Shown: positions 22,725-32,084, counted from the stretch's first letter. The stretch: DNA of 60,971 bases from an uncultured Acidobacteriia bacterium (GCA_903925015.1 CAIYDY010000359.1:1-60971); one strand, 5' to 3'. Numbers and translations: made by a program. The notes: a model not told the origin generated them from the letters alone.

Positions 22725-25700
22725 TCAAGGGAGCACTTCCCGGAGACAACGAAACCCGAGGAAGTTGCTTCGTACAACCGGTCCGACGTCGAGGCGAACG
22801 GCGGCCCGGAGGCTCCACGCACTGTCGAAGAAGGAACCGCCCCGCACCACCTTGGGCGTTCCGCCCTCGTCATATGAGCTATCTGTCCACTCCCAGACGT
22901 TGCCGATCAGGTCGAAGATTCCGTCCTTCCGCCCTGCGGGGAAGAGACCGACGGGTGTGGGAGCCCCGATTCCAGCATAGCTGCCATTTGCGCGGTTCGG
23001 GTCCTCTTTGGGTGTTGGAGTGTTTCCCCAAGGGTAGCGGAGGCTTTCGGGGCCACGGGCCGCGTATTCCCATTCCGCCTCGCTGGGGAGACGGACGATT
23101 GCGGACGGGCGGCTGGCCCAGCGGCAATAGGCTGCAGCTTCGTCCCAAGTCACGTAGGTGACTGGACGCGCGGGGTGCTTCCGCTGTTCTTCGAAGTTCA
23201 TGTCCGGGTGGGTCTCCCCGCCTTTCTCCGAATCCACGTAGATGGCGTATTCGTAGACGGTGACGGGGTAGCGTCCCAACTCGAACGTTGGCACCCGAAC
23301 GGGATTGGGGCGATTGTTGGCCTCGCGGTCTTCGTCGTCAAATGCTTCGGGGTCGTAGAGGGGTTTGGTGTCGTCCTTGGACTGGGCTCCCATCCAGAAT
23401 TCGTCCCAGCCAGCGACGCGGGCCCAGTAGCGGTGCCCTTCATGGGGCAGGGGGAGTCGCGGGTCGCGGGCATGGCCGCTGGCGGCGAGGCTGTGCGCCT
23501 CGGCTGCGGCGGCGCGGTCCTTGAGGGGGATTGCGGCGGCTTGGCGGATGGAGTCTGGATCGTCACGGAAAATGACCATGACGCGGGCGAGGAGGGCATC
23601 CCACTGGGACTTTAACGCCGGATTCATTTTGTAGGCATTTTTGTCGGACTTCGGTGCGAGGTCGTTCAGCATGCCGCCCACCGTGCCGGCGAGGTACGCC
23701 GCAGCCTCAAGCGATTTGGCTGGACTGCCCAGGAGTGCTTCCAACAGATTGTCCAACCGCTCATCGCTGCCTTCCATTACTCCGGCAAGCAGGCGCAGGA
23801 CTTCCGGCGATTCACGCTTTTCCAGGATTTGCAGGGCCGTTGGCCGGGGATCGACGAGGTCATTGATGCGGCGGGCGGCGAGGAATTCCTGGAAACTGCG
23901 GTGCCGGAAGGTTACGGACTTGCCCCGGGTGGTAATGAGGCGTGTCTTTTCCTCGGCACGTTCCAGAAACGCGAGTGCGTCGTCAAGTGTGCCGCCGCGC
24001 ATGAATTTCTCCACTTCCGCAGCAGCGTCCGTGGTGCCCAGACGAAAGCGGCGGTCCTCGGCGCGCAGGGTCATGGCAAGGGCCAGGATGCTGAGGTACT
24101 TGAGGAAGTCCTTGGCGTAGTAGTCCGGGTCCGGACGGCTGCGGGCAAGCTGGGTGACGATGAGTTCGTAGAGGTCGGCCCGTTGTTCCGGGAGTTTGTA
24201 GTCCGGTCGGCTGCGTGTGGCGGTGGCGAGCAGGGTGAGGATGAGCGGGTTGCGGGCGAGGGAGCGGATGCCCGGACGGAGCAGGTTTTCGCGCAGGGCT
24301 GCGGCATGGGTTTCGGCGTTGGTTGCGTCGTGGTTGCGGACCATTCTGGTCCAGAGCGTGACGAAGGCGTCGATCTCGGCGTTGTCCATTTCAAGGATGC
24401 GGAAACGCCCTGCGCGTTCGGGCAGAACGGCTCCGGCATGTTCAGCTTCGGGGCGCAGGGTGGCCACAATGCCGCATGGGTAGGTGGTGGAGATCTGCGT
24501 GAAAAAGTTGGCGAGGAGGGAGCGCCAGCGGGGCGTGGCTTCATCCAACCCATCGAGCAAGACGAGGTTTTCGCGATCGGACAAGGCCCGGTGGAAGTAG
24601 GCGGCGTCCAGGTTCCATTTGCGTTTGACGGACTCGGCGGCGAAGTACTGCCAAAGCCAGGCGAGGTTGGCCGAGTTGGGTGGGGCGTGCGCGGGGTAGA
24701 GCTTGGCAAGGTATTCCTCGAAGTCCCTTACGGGAAGCCAGAGGGGCAGACCTCGAAAGTGGACGTCCAGCGTTTCCGAACTGGCTTGGCCGGGGAGCCA
24801 GTTTCGGCGGAGCATGGCAAAAGCGACGCGCTTGAGCAAGGTGGACTTGCCGGTGCCTGCGTCGCCCTCGATGACGAGGATTCGGCGTTGGTTGAGGATA
24901 TCTACGAGGTATGCGGAATGGTGCGCGGCGCGGAAGGCGTCTTTGTCCGAGTCGGCCTTGTCCGAGCCGGGCTGTTCAGAGCCGGAGACGGATGTACGGG
25001 CGGGAACCCAGAGTTCTTCAATACTGACGTCGTCCGGGAGGGAGCCTTGGCCCACCTTTTCGAGGTTTAGCTGGACCGAGCAGGTTTGGGTACGGACATA
25101 TTCGATATAGGCGGCGGGGTCGGGATGGCAACCGGGGAGGGTGGGCGGGGGATCGAGTGGGCTCTCTGCGAGGAAGGCCTGGATCACCGGGATGGCGATG
25201 AGACGGCTGTTGACGGTGTCGCGGGTCTTGACAATCAAGCCGACGCATGAGGAGTAGGTTGGGACATCGTTGTGTATGAATTGGCCGATGCCGCCGCTTA
25301 TGCCATGGGGAACATCGCTCTCGACGAGAATGCGGTAGCGGTCGGAATTGGCGACGTGAAAGTGGTTTTTGTAGTCGTGGTCATTGGGAAAACCCATCAG
25401 GACTAGTTGGTCGTTCTTTTGGAGGCGCGGGCACTCCCAGCAGGGGGGATGGACGTGGTTGAAGGGGATTGCGAGCTCAAGGAGTGCGAGGTCGTCGTCG
25501 GGTTCCGATTCGTGGAGGATGGTGGCGACGATCGGATCGGGATGGCCTTGGAAATAGACGAGAACGGTATCGAAGGGGGCTTGACTGGGCGGGTGGAGGA
25601 CATGGTGGCAGGTGAGGATGAGGTCGGCGCGGATGAGGACGCCGGAACCCAGGAAGGTCTCGGTGGTGGAGGTATCGCGGCGGCCTTTGATGCGGACGAC

Positions 25701-25745
25701 GTAGGAGGGGACTAGCTGGGGATCGGGCTTGGTTTCCAGTGCCAT
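22725..25745 (-). CDS. DGR target protein 2: trypsin-like protease - NACHT - FGE/C-type-lectin-like variable protein
   Basis: A 1006-residue protein with the same architecture as target 1 but diverged sequence. Trypsin-like domain (1-200): His48 (LTCHHV), Asp85 (DDDLALLEL), Ser150 (HGISGG). A charged Ser/Asp-rich linker (about 251-270) leads to NACHT (about 285-450) with Walker [16 protein letters not shown] (Lys300) and Walker [11 protein letters not shown] (394-403). Then a helical region with [15 protein letters not shown], typical of the NACHT winged-helix end. The FGE-like domain (768-1006) has [20 protein letters not shown] and VVRGGSF. Residues ~965-1003 are VR2. It is the first gene of the avd-RT-TR run and the likely recipient of the main promoter at 25746-25851. 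Confidence 0.92.
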   Translation of the reverse strand: MALETKPDPQLVPSYVVRIKGRRDTSTTETFLGSGVLIRADLILTCHHVLHPPSQAPFDTVLVYFQGHPDPIVATILHESEPDDDLALLELAIPFNHVHPPCWECPRLQKNDQLVLMGFPNDHDYKNHFHVANSDRYRILVESDVPHGISGGIGQFIHNDVPTYSSCVGLIVKTRDTVNSRLIAIPVIQAFLAESPLDPPPTLPGCHPDPAAYIEYVRTQTCSVQLNLEKVGQGSLPDDVSIEELWVPARTSVSGSEQPGSDKADSDKDAFRAAHHSAYLVDILNQRRILVIEGDAGTGKSTLLKRVAFAMLRRNWLPGQASSETLDVHFRGLPLWLPVRDFEEYLAKLYPAHAPPNSANLAWLWQYFAAESVKRKWNLDAAYFHRALSDRENLVLLDGLDEATPRWRSLLANFFTQISTTYPCGIVATLRPEAEHAGAVLPERAGRFRILEMDNAEIDAFVTLWTRMVRNHDATNAETHAAALRENLLRPGIRSLARNPLILTLLATATRSRPDYKLPEQRADLYELIVTQLARSRPDPDYYAKDFLKYLSILALAMTLRAEDRRFRLGTTDAAAEVEKFMRGGTLDDALAFLERAEEKTRLITTRGKSVTFRHRSFQEFLAARRINDLVDPRPTALQILEKRESPEVLRLLAGVMEGSDERLDNLLEALLGSPAKSLEAAAYLAGTVGGMLNDLAPKSDKNAYKMNPALKSQWDALLARVMVIFRDDPDSIRQAAAIPLKDRAAAAEAHSLAASGHARDPRLPLPHEGHRYWARVAGWDEFWMGAQSKDDTKPLYDPEAFDDEDREANNRPNPVRVPTFELGRYPVTVYEYAIYVDSEKGGETHPDMNFEEQRKHPARPVTYVTWDEAAAYCRWASRPSAIVRLPSEAEWEYAARGPESLRYPWGNTPTPKEDPNRANGSYAGIGAPTPVGLFPAGRKDGIFDLIGNVWEWTDSSYDEGGTPKVVRGGSFFDSAWSLRAAVRLDVGPVVRSNFLGFRCLREVLP
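22739..22852 (-). repeat. Variable repeat VR2
   Basis: A 114-bp segment aligning without gaps to TR (offset 1726). All 18 mismatches are at template adenines. It encodes [12 protein letters not shown] and [13 protein letters not shown] in place of the template's [12 protein letters not shown] and [13 protein letters not shown]. The pattern of changes differs from VR1, so the two repeats were diversified independently. Confidence 0.97.
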
Positions 25746-25851
25746 GGCAATGATTCAGGATATATGGGGCATTGCACCGTTCGGGATCTGAACTGGACCG
25801 GCTGCGGCGCGGTGGAGAGCGGTGGGAAACTCGTAGAGGAGCAACGGATCC

Positions 25852-26202
25852 ATGGACCACGGCAGGGTATTTCGAATGGCTTTCGCGAGTGTCTACCCGC
25901 ACTACATCGCCAAGGCGGAGAGGAAGGGTCGGACGAAGGCGGAGGTGCATGCGGTCATCCAGTGGCTGACGGGCTATGACGAGGATGGGCTGCAGCTGCA
26001 GATCGAGAACAAGGTGGACTTTGAGACCTTCTTCACCCAGGCACCGCGGATGCATCCGAATGTGTCCAAGATTACCGGCTTGATCTGCGGGTACCGGGTG
26101 GAGGAGATCGAGGATCCGCTCATGCGGAAGATCCGCCATATGGACAAGTTGGTGGATGAATTGGCCAAGGGGCGGGCGATGGAGAAGATTTTGCGGCAGT
26201 GA
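25852..26202 (+). CDS. DUF2200 family protein
   Basis: A 116-residue protein matching DUF2200 along its whole length: [67 protein letters not shown] and [14 protein letters not shown]-like C-terminus. The function of the family is unknown. The ATG at 25852 (MDHGRVFRM) agrees with the usual N-terminus. It is divergent from DGR target 2; the 106-bp gap between them should hold both promoters. Confidence 0.88.
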   Translation: MDHGRVFRMAFASVYPHYIAKAERKGRTKAEVHAVIQWLTGYDEDGLQLQIENKVDFETFFTQAPRMHPNVSKITGLICGYRVEEIEDPLMRKIRHMDKLVDELAKGRAMEKILRQ

Positions 26203-26261
26203 CGGGGGGGCGGCAGATCATGAAGTTTCCGAGGTTGCACAAGGGCCATTCTTGCCGTTGC

Positions 26262-26768
26262 TCAACGACGTGAACGCCACCCGAGTGCCCGTACGTGGTT
26301 GAAATTCAGCGCATCGTAGCCGGAAGAAGTCAAAGCGATGTACAAGTCAAGATCGGTGGTTACGACAAGAATCTTTCGGGCGCATACCGACTCGATGGAA
26401 GCATCCGCCAAGCCCAATCGAGAGTATGAACGATTGTCGACGAGCTGGAGTGCTGGATCGCGAAATTCATCAAGATCCTGTACTGTGCTGCGGAACAACT
26501 TGCGGACGCGCTCGAGCTCCGTACCAGTCAAATCCGTAAGGTCGCTTACCTGGCTGAGGATGTGTGGGGTAGCCACCAATTTTCCGCCGCACCACGCCAC
26601 CAGCAACTCCAGAGTTTGTAGATCTTCGAGGTCGAAATTCTGAGTTCGCTTGAAGTTTGGAATGCGATTCGGATTGACCCGACCGACCATTAACAGGACG
26701 AGGAGATTGGTATCCAGAAGAACGCCGCGACCACGGTGATGCACCAATAGTTGCTCGGAAACCAGCAT
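26262..26768 (-). CDS. PIN-domain-like protein, paired with the upstream gene
   Basis: A 168-residue PIN-fold candidate ribonuclease. An early Asp is in GVLLDTNLLVLLMVG (about 15-29), an intermediate acidic region in ILSQVSDLTDL, and the C-terminal acidic cluster in RLGLADASIESV and LVVTTDLDLYIAL. Its ATG directly abuts the stop of the 99-residue gene upstream, so they are co-translated. Such coupling with a small upstream gene is typical of toxin-antitoxin organisation, but this pair is not a named VapBC. Confidence 0.75.
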   Translation of the reverse strand: MLVSEQLLVHHRGRGVLLDTNLLVLLMVGRVNPNRIPNFKRTQNFDLEDLQTLELLVAWCGGKLVATPHILSQVSDLTDLTGTELERVRKLFRSTVQDLDEFRDPALQLVDNRSYSRLGLADASIESVCARKILVVTTDLDLYIALTSSGYDALNFNHVRALGWRSRR

Positions 26769-27068
26769 CTAGGATGCCAGGGCAGCAAAACTCTTGATTC
26801 TCATGGCGAGCACCTCCCCGCTGTCCTTCGCAACGGCAAAGACTTTGAACTCCCGATCCGCCAATGGATTGACCGGACCCATCATCTCCCTGAGATTGGC
26901 CCCCGCCGGTTTGGGGAAGAACGGGCTGCTCAGCGTCATCAACCAAATCGGGCGACCATCCAAAACGCCTGACTCGACCTCCTCAAGCCGGATGTCCCTA
27001 GTACGATCAGGGCCCAATGCTTCGGTGGCAAACATCACTGCTCTGGCTACGGCGTCCTTAATTTCCAC
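26769..27068 (-). CDS. Small conserved protein upstream of the PIN gene
   Basis: A 99-residue acidic protein (MEIKDAVARAVMFATEALG, DIRLEEVESGVLDGRPIWLM, FKVFAVAKDSGEVLAMRI). I recall similar small proteins with a LEEVE and a V-x-TGEV-type C-terminus next to PIN-like genes in several phyla (unsearched memory). It may be the antitoxin or regulator of the PIN protein. No DNA-binding motif is obvious. Confidence 0.6.
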   Translation of the reverse strand: MEIKDAVARAVMFATEALGPDRTRDIRLEEVESGVLDGRPIWLMTLSSPFFPKPAGANLREMMGPVNPLADREFKVFAVAKDSGEVLAMRIKSFAALAS

Positions 27069-27096
27069 ATGGCCAGAATACCATTCACAGCGAGGA

Positions 27097-28740
27097 CTAC
27101 ACCCGTTTGGCGATGATCAAAGTGATGTCGTCGCTGGGCGGCGCACCGCCGGTGAACTCGTCCACAGCGGCGTTGACGGCCTTCACGATGTCGGCACACG
27201 GGGCGGACCGGTGTTTCAGGACCATCTCGGCAAGGCGCGGAACATCGAATTCATCACCAGCGGCGTTCGGGGCCTCGGTCACGCCGTCGGAATAGATGAC
27301 CAGGATATCGCCGGGTCCCAGCTGCTGCTTGAATTCCTTGTACTGGATGGAGCCCAGGATGCCGAGAACGGGACCACCGCCCTGAATCTCCTCCCAGGTC
27401 CCATCCGCGCGTACAAGAATTGGAGGGTTGTGGCCCGCATTGCAGTAGGTGAGTTCGCCGGTTTCGCCTTCCAACACACAGAAGAAGAGGCTGATGAAGC
27501 GGTTCGAGGGGCAATTTGCCGCCGTGATCCGGTTCAGGCGGGTCATTACGGCGGCCAAGTCGCTCGGCTCCTCGATCAAGACCTGGACGCGAGCCTGCAA
27601 GCCCATCATCAAGAGCGAAGCCGGCATTCCCTTGCCGGAGACATCGCCCAGAACCATCCCGACACGGGAAGGAGGATACGGGAAGAAGTCGTAGTAGTCG
27701 CCACCGACGGTCCGGCAGGCGGCGTTATGGCCTGCCAGCTCGATTCCTTGGAGCTTGGGAGCTGCGCCGGGCAGAAAACGGCGCTGGATCTCGGCCGCCT
27801 GCTCCAGTTCGCGGGCCATCAGCTTCCGGGATTGCTCAATTTCGGCCAAGCGGGCGTTTTCGATCCGGATCGCGGCAACGTTGGCCATCACGGTGAGCAA
27901 GTCGAGGTCGTCCTTGGTGAATTCCCGAAGCAGGGAGGGCGAGTCCACGTAGATCAAGCCGATAATCCGGTCGTGGGCCTGGAGCGGAACAGCCATCAGG
28001 GTCCGGACCTGCTGCTCGACGATGCTGTGGCGCGAGCGGAAGGCGTCGTCACGGGCCATGTCCCGGACTAGGATGGACTCGCCGCTGTTGAGAACGCGGT
28101 CGCGGACCGCGCTGGAAATGCGGAACCCCTCGCCGCGGTTGGCGCGGGCGACCAAATCGCCATCCTCGACGGTGAGCACGATCCCACGGTCCGCCTTCAC
28201 CGCTTTGATGGAAAGGTCCAGCATGTAGCGGAAGAGTTCCGGCAACGGCCGGTCGCCGGAGAGTTCATTGCCAGCTTGGACAAGGGCTGCGACCTGGTCC
28301 GAAAAGAACCGGCTGCCGGCACCACCGGTTGCCTCATCGCGCCGGAAAACCCCTTTCAGGCTGGTAACGACGGTGGAGGAACTGGTCTCCTCGGATTCGT
28401 CCTCTACGGGATCGAAAAGCATGAGCGCCTTGGCCGCCTTGGTGCTGGTGCTATCGAAGACCAGGACCAAGTGCCCTGCCATGACCCGGTCCCCTTGGCG
28501 CAGCACCGTGGGGGCGGGACAACTGACTCCGTTCAGCTTGGTACCGTTCTTGCTCCCCAAATCGCGGAGCTGCCACGTGTCGCCACCCTTCGGTTCGATG
28601 ACCAGGTGTTGGCGGGACAGGCCGTTGTCGTCGGGGAAGCAGATGTCTGCATTGCTGGAGCGACCGAGAGTAATGCTGCGGTCGATCAGCTGGATGACAC
28701 GGCTGTTGCCATCGGGGGAGAGGATCTGGAGGTCCTTCAT
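27097..28740 (-). CDS. FHA - GAF - SpoIIE (PP2C) serine phosphatase
   Basis: A 547-residue signalling protein. The N-terminal FHA domain (about 1-95) has SITLGRSSNADICFPD, LSRQHLVIE and DLGSKNGTKLNG, so it should bind phosphothreonine. A GAF domain follows at about 150-305. The SpoIIE/RsbU-type PP2C phosphatase (about 335-547) has TVGGDYYDFF, VLGDVSGKGMPASLLMMG, YCNAGHNPPIL and YSDGVTEA, including its metal-binding Asp residues. It probably dephosphorylates an anti-sigma-factor antagonist in a partner-switch pathway; no such partner is in the window. FHA recognition may link it to Ser/Thr kinases such as the one at 38887. Confidence 0.92.
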   Translation of the reverse strand: MKDLQILSPDGNSRVIQLIDRSITLGRSSNADICFPDDNGLSRQHLVIEPKGGDTWQLRDLGSKNGTKLNGVSCPAPTVLRQGDRVMAGHLVLVFDSTSTKAAKALMLFDPVEDESEETSSSTVVTSLKGVFRRDEATGGAGSRFFSDQVAALVQAGNELSGDRPLPELFRYMLDLSIKAVKADRGIVLTVEDGDLVARANRGEGFRISSAVRDRVLNSGESILVRDMARDDAFRSRHSIVEQQVRTLMAVPLQAHDRIIGLIYVDSPSLLREFTKDDLDLLTVMANVAAIRIENARLAEIEQSRKLMARELEQAAEIQRRFLPGAAPKLQGIELAGHNAACRTVGGDYYDFFPYPPSRVGMVLGDVSGKGMPASLLMMGLQARVQVLIEEPSDLAAVMTRLNRITAANCPSNRFISLFFCVLEGETGELTYCNAGHNPPILVRADGTWEEIQGGGPVLGILGSIQYKEFKQQLGPGDILVIYSDGVTEAPNAAGDEFDVPRLAEMVLKHRSAPCADIVKAVNAAVDEFTGGAPPSDDITLIIAKRV

Positions 28741-28890
28741 GCAGTTCAGTCTCGTCCTATGCTAGCGCTACGGCTGTTGCGGGACTAAAGTCCGACTCTT
28801 GCGGGACTCGCGGACGACCTGGCAGCGATCAGTTTCTCCCGCACCCGCCGGCATGCCGCGCGCTGCCCGTCCGCTCTTGGGACCTGCCTG

Positions 28891-28957
28891 CTGGCGCGCC
28901 GGACATCCGGTTATAGCCGACTGAAAGTCGGCTGCGGCCAAGACTGACCGCCCCACA
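28891..28957 (+). repeat. 67-bp REP-like element, copy 1
   Basis: Begins CTGGCGCGCCGG and ends CCGCCCCACA, with a central hairpin GCCGACT-GAA-AGTCGGC (28916-28932). It matches the reverse complement of 59151-59217 at 58 of 67 positions without gaps. A stem A-T pair here is C-G in the other copy, so pairing is conserved. It lies in the 231-bp gap between the phosphatase and the membrane-fusion gene. Confidence 0.88.
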
Positions 28958-28971
28958 AAACCAACGAGCGT

Positions 28972-30189
28972 TTACTGGACCACCGGGGTGACGGTCATAC
29001 CGTTCACCAAGGTGAGGTCCGCGCTGGGCTGCGCAACCGCGTCGCCGTCCGCAAGGCCCGATGTCACTTCCACCCGCAGAGCATCCGAGGCCCCCGTTTG
29101 AATTGCTCGCCAGCGTACGGAACCGGTTGCCCGGTCCAGCAGCCATACACCGGTGCCGTTTTCGCGCCGGACGGAGGATTTCGGAATCGTGAGTGCGTTT
29201 TCCACAACCTGGGTCAGGACGAATGCGTTCACGTTTGTCCCCGGAGTGAGGATGCGGCCTGGATTTTCAATGGAGCAAAGCACCTCGCCAACCTGCCTGG
29301 ATCCCAGGGCAACCACCGAGGATGGAACTTTGCCGACAGTTCCCGACCATTCCCTGGCAGCCAGGGCATCCCACGTAATCCGCACCGGCTGGCCCAGTTT
29401 CAAGCGTCCGAGTTCGGGCTCGTCGACGAAGACCTTCACAACCGAGGGATCCATTCTTCCGACCGACGCAACCGCATCGCCGGGATTCAAATACGCTCCC
29501 TCGCGAATCGGCAATTCATAGAGAGTACCTGCGAGCGGGGAACGGATGGCGTTTTGGGCGGTCCGGGCGCGCAGCAAGGACACGGAGGATTCGGCTTCTC
29601 GGAGCCGTGCGGCAGCGGCGTCCAAATCGCCCTTGGCCACCAGCGCCGGACGCTTGTTTTCGAGGCCGCGAAGCTGGGTATCCAAGTCCGCCACAACCTG
29701 GCTGGCCTGATCGGCCTCAAACTTGGTGGCCGCATTGGCTTTCACCAAGCGGTCCAAGGACTCTTTGTTCCTGAACGCCGAATCCCGCTGTTGCCGCAAC
29801 CGGGCCACGGCGGCATCGATCTCGGCTTTTTCAACGGGTCGGCCACCTGCCTGCAGCGTACCCAACTCCGCGCGGAACTGGGCCACACGGGCTTCGGCGG
29901 CCGCCAAGTCCTCCGCTTGTCCGGGTTGGCTGACCTCGGCCAGAACCTGCCCCTTGGCAACGGTGTCCCCGAGTTTGACCGCAAGGCGGCGCACTGCGCC
30001 GGAAACCTCCGAATGGATTTCCACGAACTCGCTGGGTTCGACCTTGCCGTTGGTGGAGAGGGTATTTGCCATCCGCCCCCGCTCCGCTTTTGCGAACGTT
30101 ACGGAAGGCGGGGTACCGTTCTTCTTGTAGTACCAGCCCGCGGCGAGCAATGCACCGATCAGAGCCAGCACCAGGAATGTCTTCTTCAA
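28972..30189 (-). CDS. Membrane-fusion protein (HlyD/RND periplasmic adaptor)
   Basis: About 405 residues from TTG 30189. An N-terminal membrane anchor (KKTFLVLALIGALLAAGWYY) is followed by a barrel-sandwich half (VEIHSEVSGAVRRLAVKLGD), a long alanine-rich coiled coil (about 95-205), and beta-barrel segments including IRSPLAGTLYELPI. It would bridge an inner-membrane pump to the outer membrane; no pump gene adjoins it here. The TTG overlaps the upstream stop (TTGA), supporting this start and coupling. An in-frame ATG at 30243 lies inside the previous gene. Confidence 0.85.
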   Translation of the reverse strand: MKKTFLVLALIGALLAAGWYYKKNGTPPSVTFAKAERGRMANTLSTNGKVEPSEFVEIHSEVSGAVRRLAVKLGDTVAKGQVLAEVSQPGQAEDLAAAEARVAQFRAELGTLQAGGRPVEKAEIDAAVARLRQQRDSAFRNKESLDRLVKANAATKFEADQASQVVADLDTQLRGLENKRPALVAKGDLDAAAARLREAESSVSLLRARTAQNAIRSPLAGTLYELPIREGAYLNPGDAVASVGRMDPSVVKVFVDEPELGRLKLGQPVRITWDALAAREWSGTVGKVPSSVVALGSRQVGEVLCSIENPGRILTPGTNVNAFVLTQVVENALTIPKSSVRRENGTGVWLLDRATGSVRWRAIQTGASDALRVEVTSGLADGDAVAQPSADLTLVNGMTVTPVVQ

Positions 30190-30737
30190 TTTCCAGCCTT
30201 TCCAATTGCAGCGCCAGCGCAGTGATCGAATAGTAGCTGCCACTCCACCAACTGCACCCTCATGGCTAGATCCGCGTCGGCACTGCCAGGTTTCCTCCGG
30301 GCGCTCTCACAGAAATCAATGAACTGGAACGGGTTCCATTCGACGCCTGTGTTGAAACCCAGTGCGGCGGCGTGTTTATGCAGCGCCGGAAAGATCGCGT
30401 GGTTGCCGACGCGTCGAAACCAGTAGGCCGCGTTGGATTCATCCGGTTCCTGGCGGTGCATGATTCCGTGCCAGAAACTGCCGTCGCGGCTTTCAAGATC
30501 CTGCGCGATGGAATGGGCCGGGTCCAAGGCGGAGAAATAGAGGTACAGGCCAGCCATTGCCCCATCCGGCACACGCGAGTCCGGGAAAAGGTCACGGGAT
30601 TTCATTCCCTTGAGGGCCGCCACTGCCACTGGACAGGAAACTCCGGCGGGCGCAAGGGGCATCGGTCGAAGGCCGTCCCCATCCATTCCCAAGATTTTGG
30701 CCACAGACGGGCCGTAGGACGTCGCGCGAAAAGCCAT
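30186..30737 (-). CDS. Hypothetical protein coupled to the membrane-fusion protein
   Basis: A 183-residue soluble protein that I cannot assign to a named family. It is rich in His and aromatic residues (YLYFSALDPAHSIAQDL, SFWHGIMHRQEPDESNAAYW, FRRVGNHAIFPALHKHAA, WNPFQFIDFCESAR). The composition is reminiscent of conserved Solibacter-type hypotheticals. Its stop overlaps the TTG start of the membrane-fusion gene by 4 nt. Confidence 0.65.
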   Translation of the reverse strand: MAFRATSYGPSVAKILGMDGDGLRPMPLAPAGVSCPVAVAALKGMKSRDLFPDSRVPDGAMAGLYLYFSALDPAHSIAQDLESRDGSFWHGIMHRQEPDESNAAYWFRRVGNHAIFPALHKHAAALGFNTGVEWNPFQFIDFCESARRKPGSADADLAMRVQLVEWQLLFDHCAGAAIGKAGN

Positions 30738-30766
30738 TCCACTCCATTATCGGATGGAGCTACCTC

Positions 30767-32026
30767 CTACCAGGCTTCGCGATTGGCAATCTTCACGCGG
30801 AAAGGCGGCTTGGCCTTTTCCGCCTCCTCCATTTCGAAGATCTGTTCCTTCCTCGCCGGGTCGTAGTCGCGCCAAAGCCATGCGAGGGATTCCGGCAGGT
30901 CCAAGGCTCCCTGCGCGATCGCGTGCATGCCTTCGCCAAAGCGGAAGTGGAAATCGTAGCCCTTCAATTTGAGCGAATTGGCGAGCATGATGTTGTTGAG
31001 CGGCCAACTGCCGAAGGCTGCCTCCTGATCGTCTGTGCCGTCGGAAAGCCAGACGCGCAGGTTCTTGCGGGGGTCGCGGCGGACTTTTTGGGAAACGATG
31101 TAGCCGCCGTCCAGGTTTTTCTCGGGGTGCCACTGAAGGGGGACGTAACTCCCGATGTGGGATAAGACGCGGCTGAACTGGTCTGGAAAGTACCATGCGG
31201 CATCGAAGGCGCAGATCGCGCCGGACGAGGCACCGGCAATGGCCCGGGAATAGGCGTCGTGCCGAAGCTTGTAGGTCTTTTCGACGTCGGGTAAAAGCTC
31301 CTCCAGCAGGTATTTCGCATAGCGGTCCGAAACGGTGTCGTAGAGGATGCTGCGCATGCGCGTGCCGGAGGCTTCCCCGCCCTCGCCGGGTTGTATCAGC
31401 ACGTGGACCATCGGCGGGATGAGCTTCTTCGCCACCAAATTGTCGGTCACAGTCTGCATGCGGAGCCTGAGCAGGTCCTGGTTGCCGACAATGGTTTCGC
31501 CATCCTGCCATACCATCAGGGGGGCACCGTTCCTCAGATCCGCGCCCGCGTTCACGTAAACCCAGTAGTTTGAGGACATGCCCGGGTAGACCTTGCTCTG
31601 GAGCGTCTTCATGGCGGAGAGCACTCCATTCGGCACGCCTGGCTGGGGGTAGGAATCCGGATTGTAGCCAGCCACGTCGTAGGTGCCGAGCGACTTCCCG
31701 GCGGCGAAGTAATTGTAGTTGTGGGTGGTACCAAGGCGCAGCGTCATCAACTGGTACCAGAGTTTGGTTCCGGGAATGTTGGTCATCGGGAGGGGTGGCT
31801 GGTGGTCGATGGCGACGGTAGCCGGATCGGAGGACTCAACCGCGAACAGGAAGTCCTGACCCCAGACAAGCGCGCCGTCGCGTCCATGCAGACCGGGGAG
31901 ACCGCTGGACAGCAGATCCTTGAGTGCGGGGGAATTGGTTCTGGCGGCGTCGATGATCGCTTTCAGTGGATGCGTCTGCGCACTGGCGGCTGCCGCGAGG
32001 CCGATCAGTATGGCGATGGTTCTCAT
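30767..32026 (-). CDS. Secreted esterase (enterochelin esterase-like alpha/beta hydrolase)
   Basis: 419 residues from ATG 32026, with a signal peptide (MRTIAILIGLAAAASAQ). The C-terminal alpha/beta hydrolase domain has the nucleophile elbow IAGASSGAICAFDAAW, a probable acid region LSDGTDDQEAAFG, and the histidine in FGEGMHAIAQGA. It is preceded by an N-terminal beta-rich domain like that of Fes/IroE-type esterases. Substrate unknown; a carbohydrate or siderophore ester is possible. The frame extends upstream to 32332, but only ATG 32026 gives a signal peptide. Confidence 0.85.
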   Translation of the reverse strand: MRTIAILIGLAAAASAQTHPLKAIIDAARTNSPALKDLLSSGLPGLHGRDGALVWGQDFLFAVESSDPATVAIDHQPPLPMTNIPGTKLWYQLMTLRLGTTHNYNYFAAGKSLGTYDVAGYNPDSYPQPGVPNGVLSAMKTLQSKVYPGMSSNYWVYVNAGADLRNGAPLMVWQDGETIVGNQDLLRLRMQTVTDNLVAKKLIPPMVHVLIQPGEGGEASGTRMRSILYDTVSDRYAKYLLEELLPDVEKTYKLRHDAYSRAIAGASSGAICAFDAAWYFPDQFSRVLSHIGSYVPLQWHPEKNLDGGYIVSQKVRRDPRKNLRVWLSDGTDDQEAAFGSWPLNNIMLANSLKLKGYDFHFRFGEGMHAIAQGALDLPESLAWLWRDYDPARKEQIFEMEEAEKAKPPFRVKIANREAW

Positions 32027-32084
32027 GAAGTGTTGAACATATACCGACGGCACACTGAGAGTCAACGAACTTTTGGCGGGGTGA

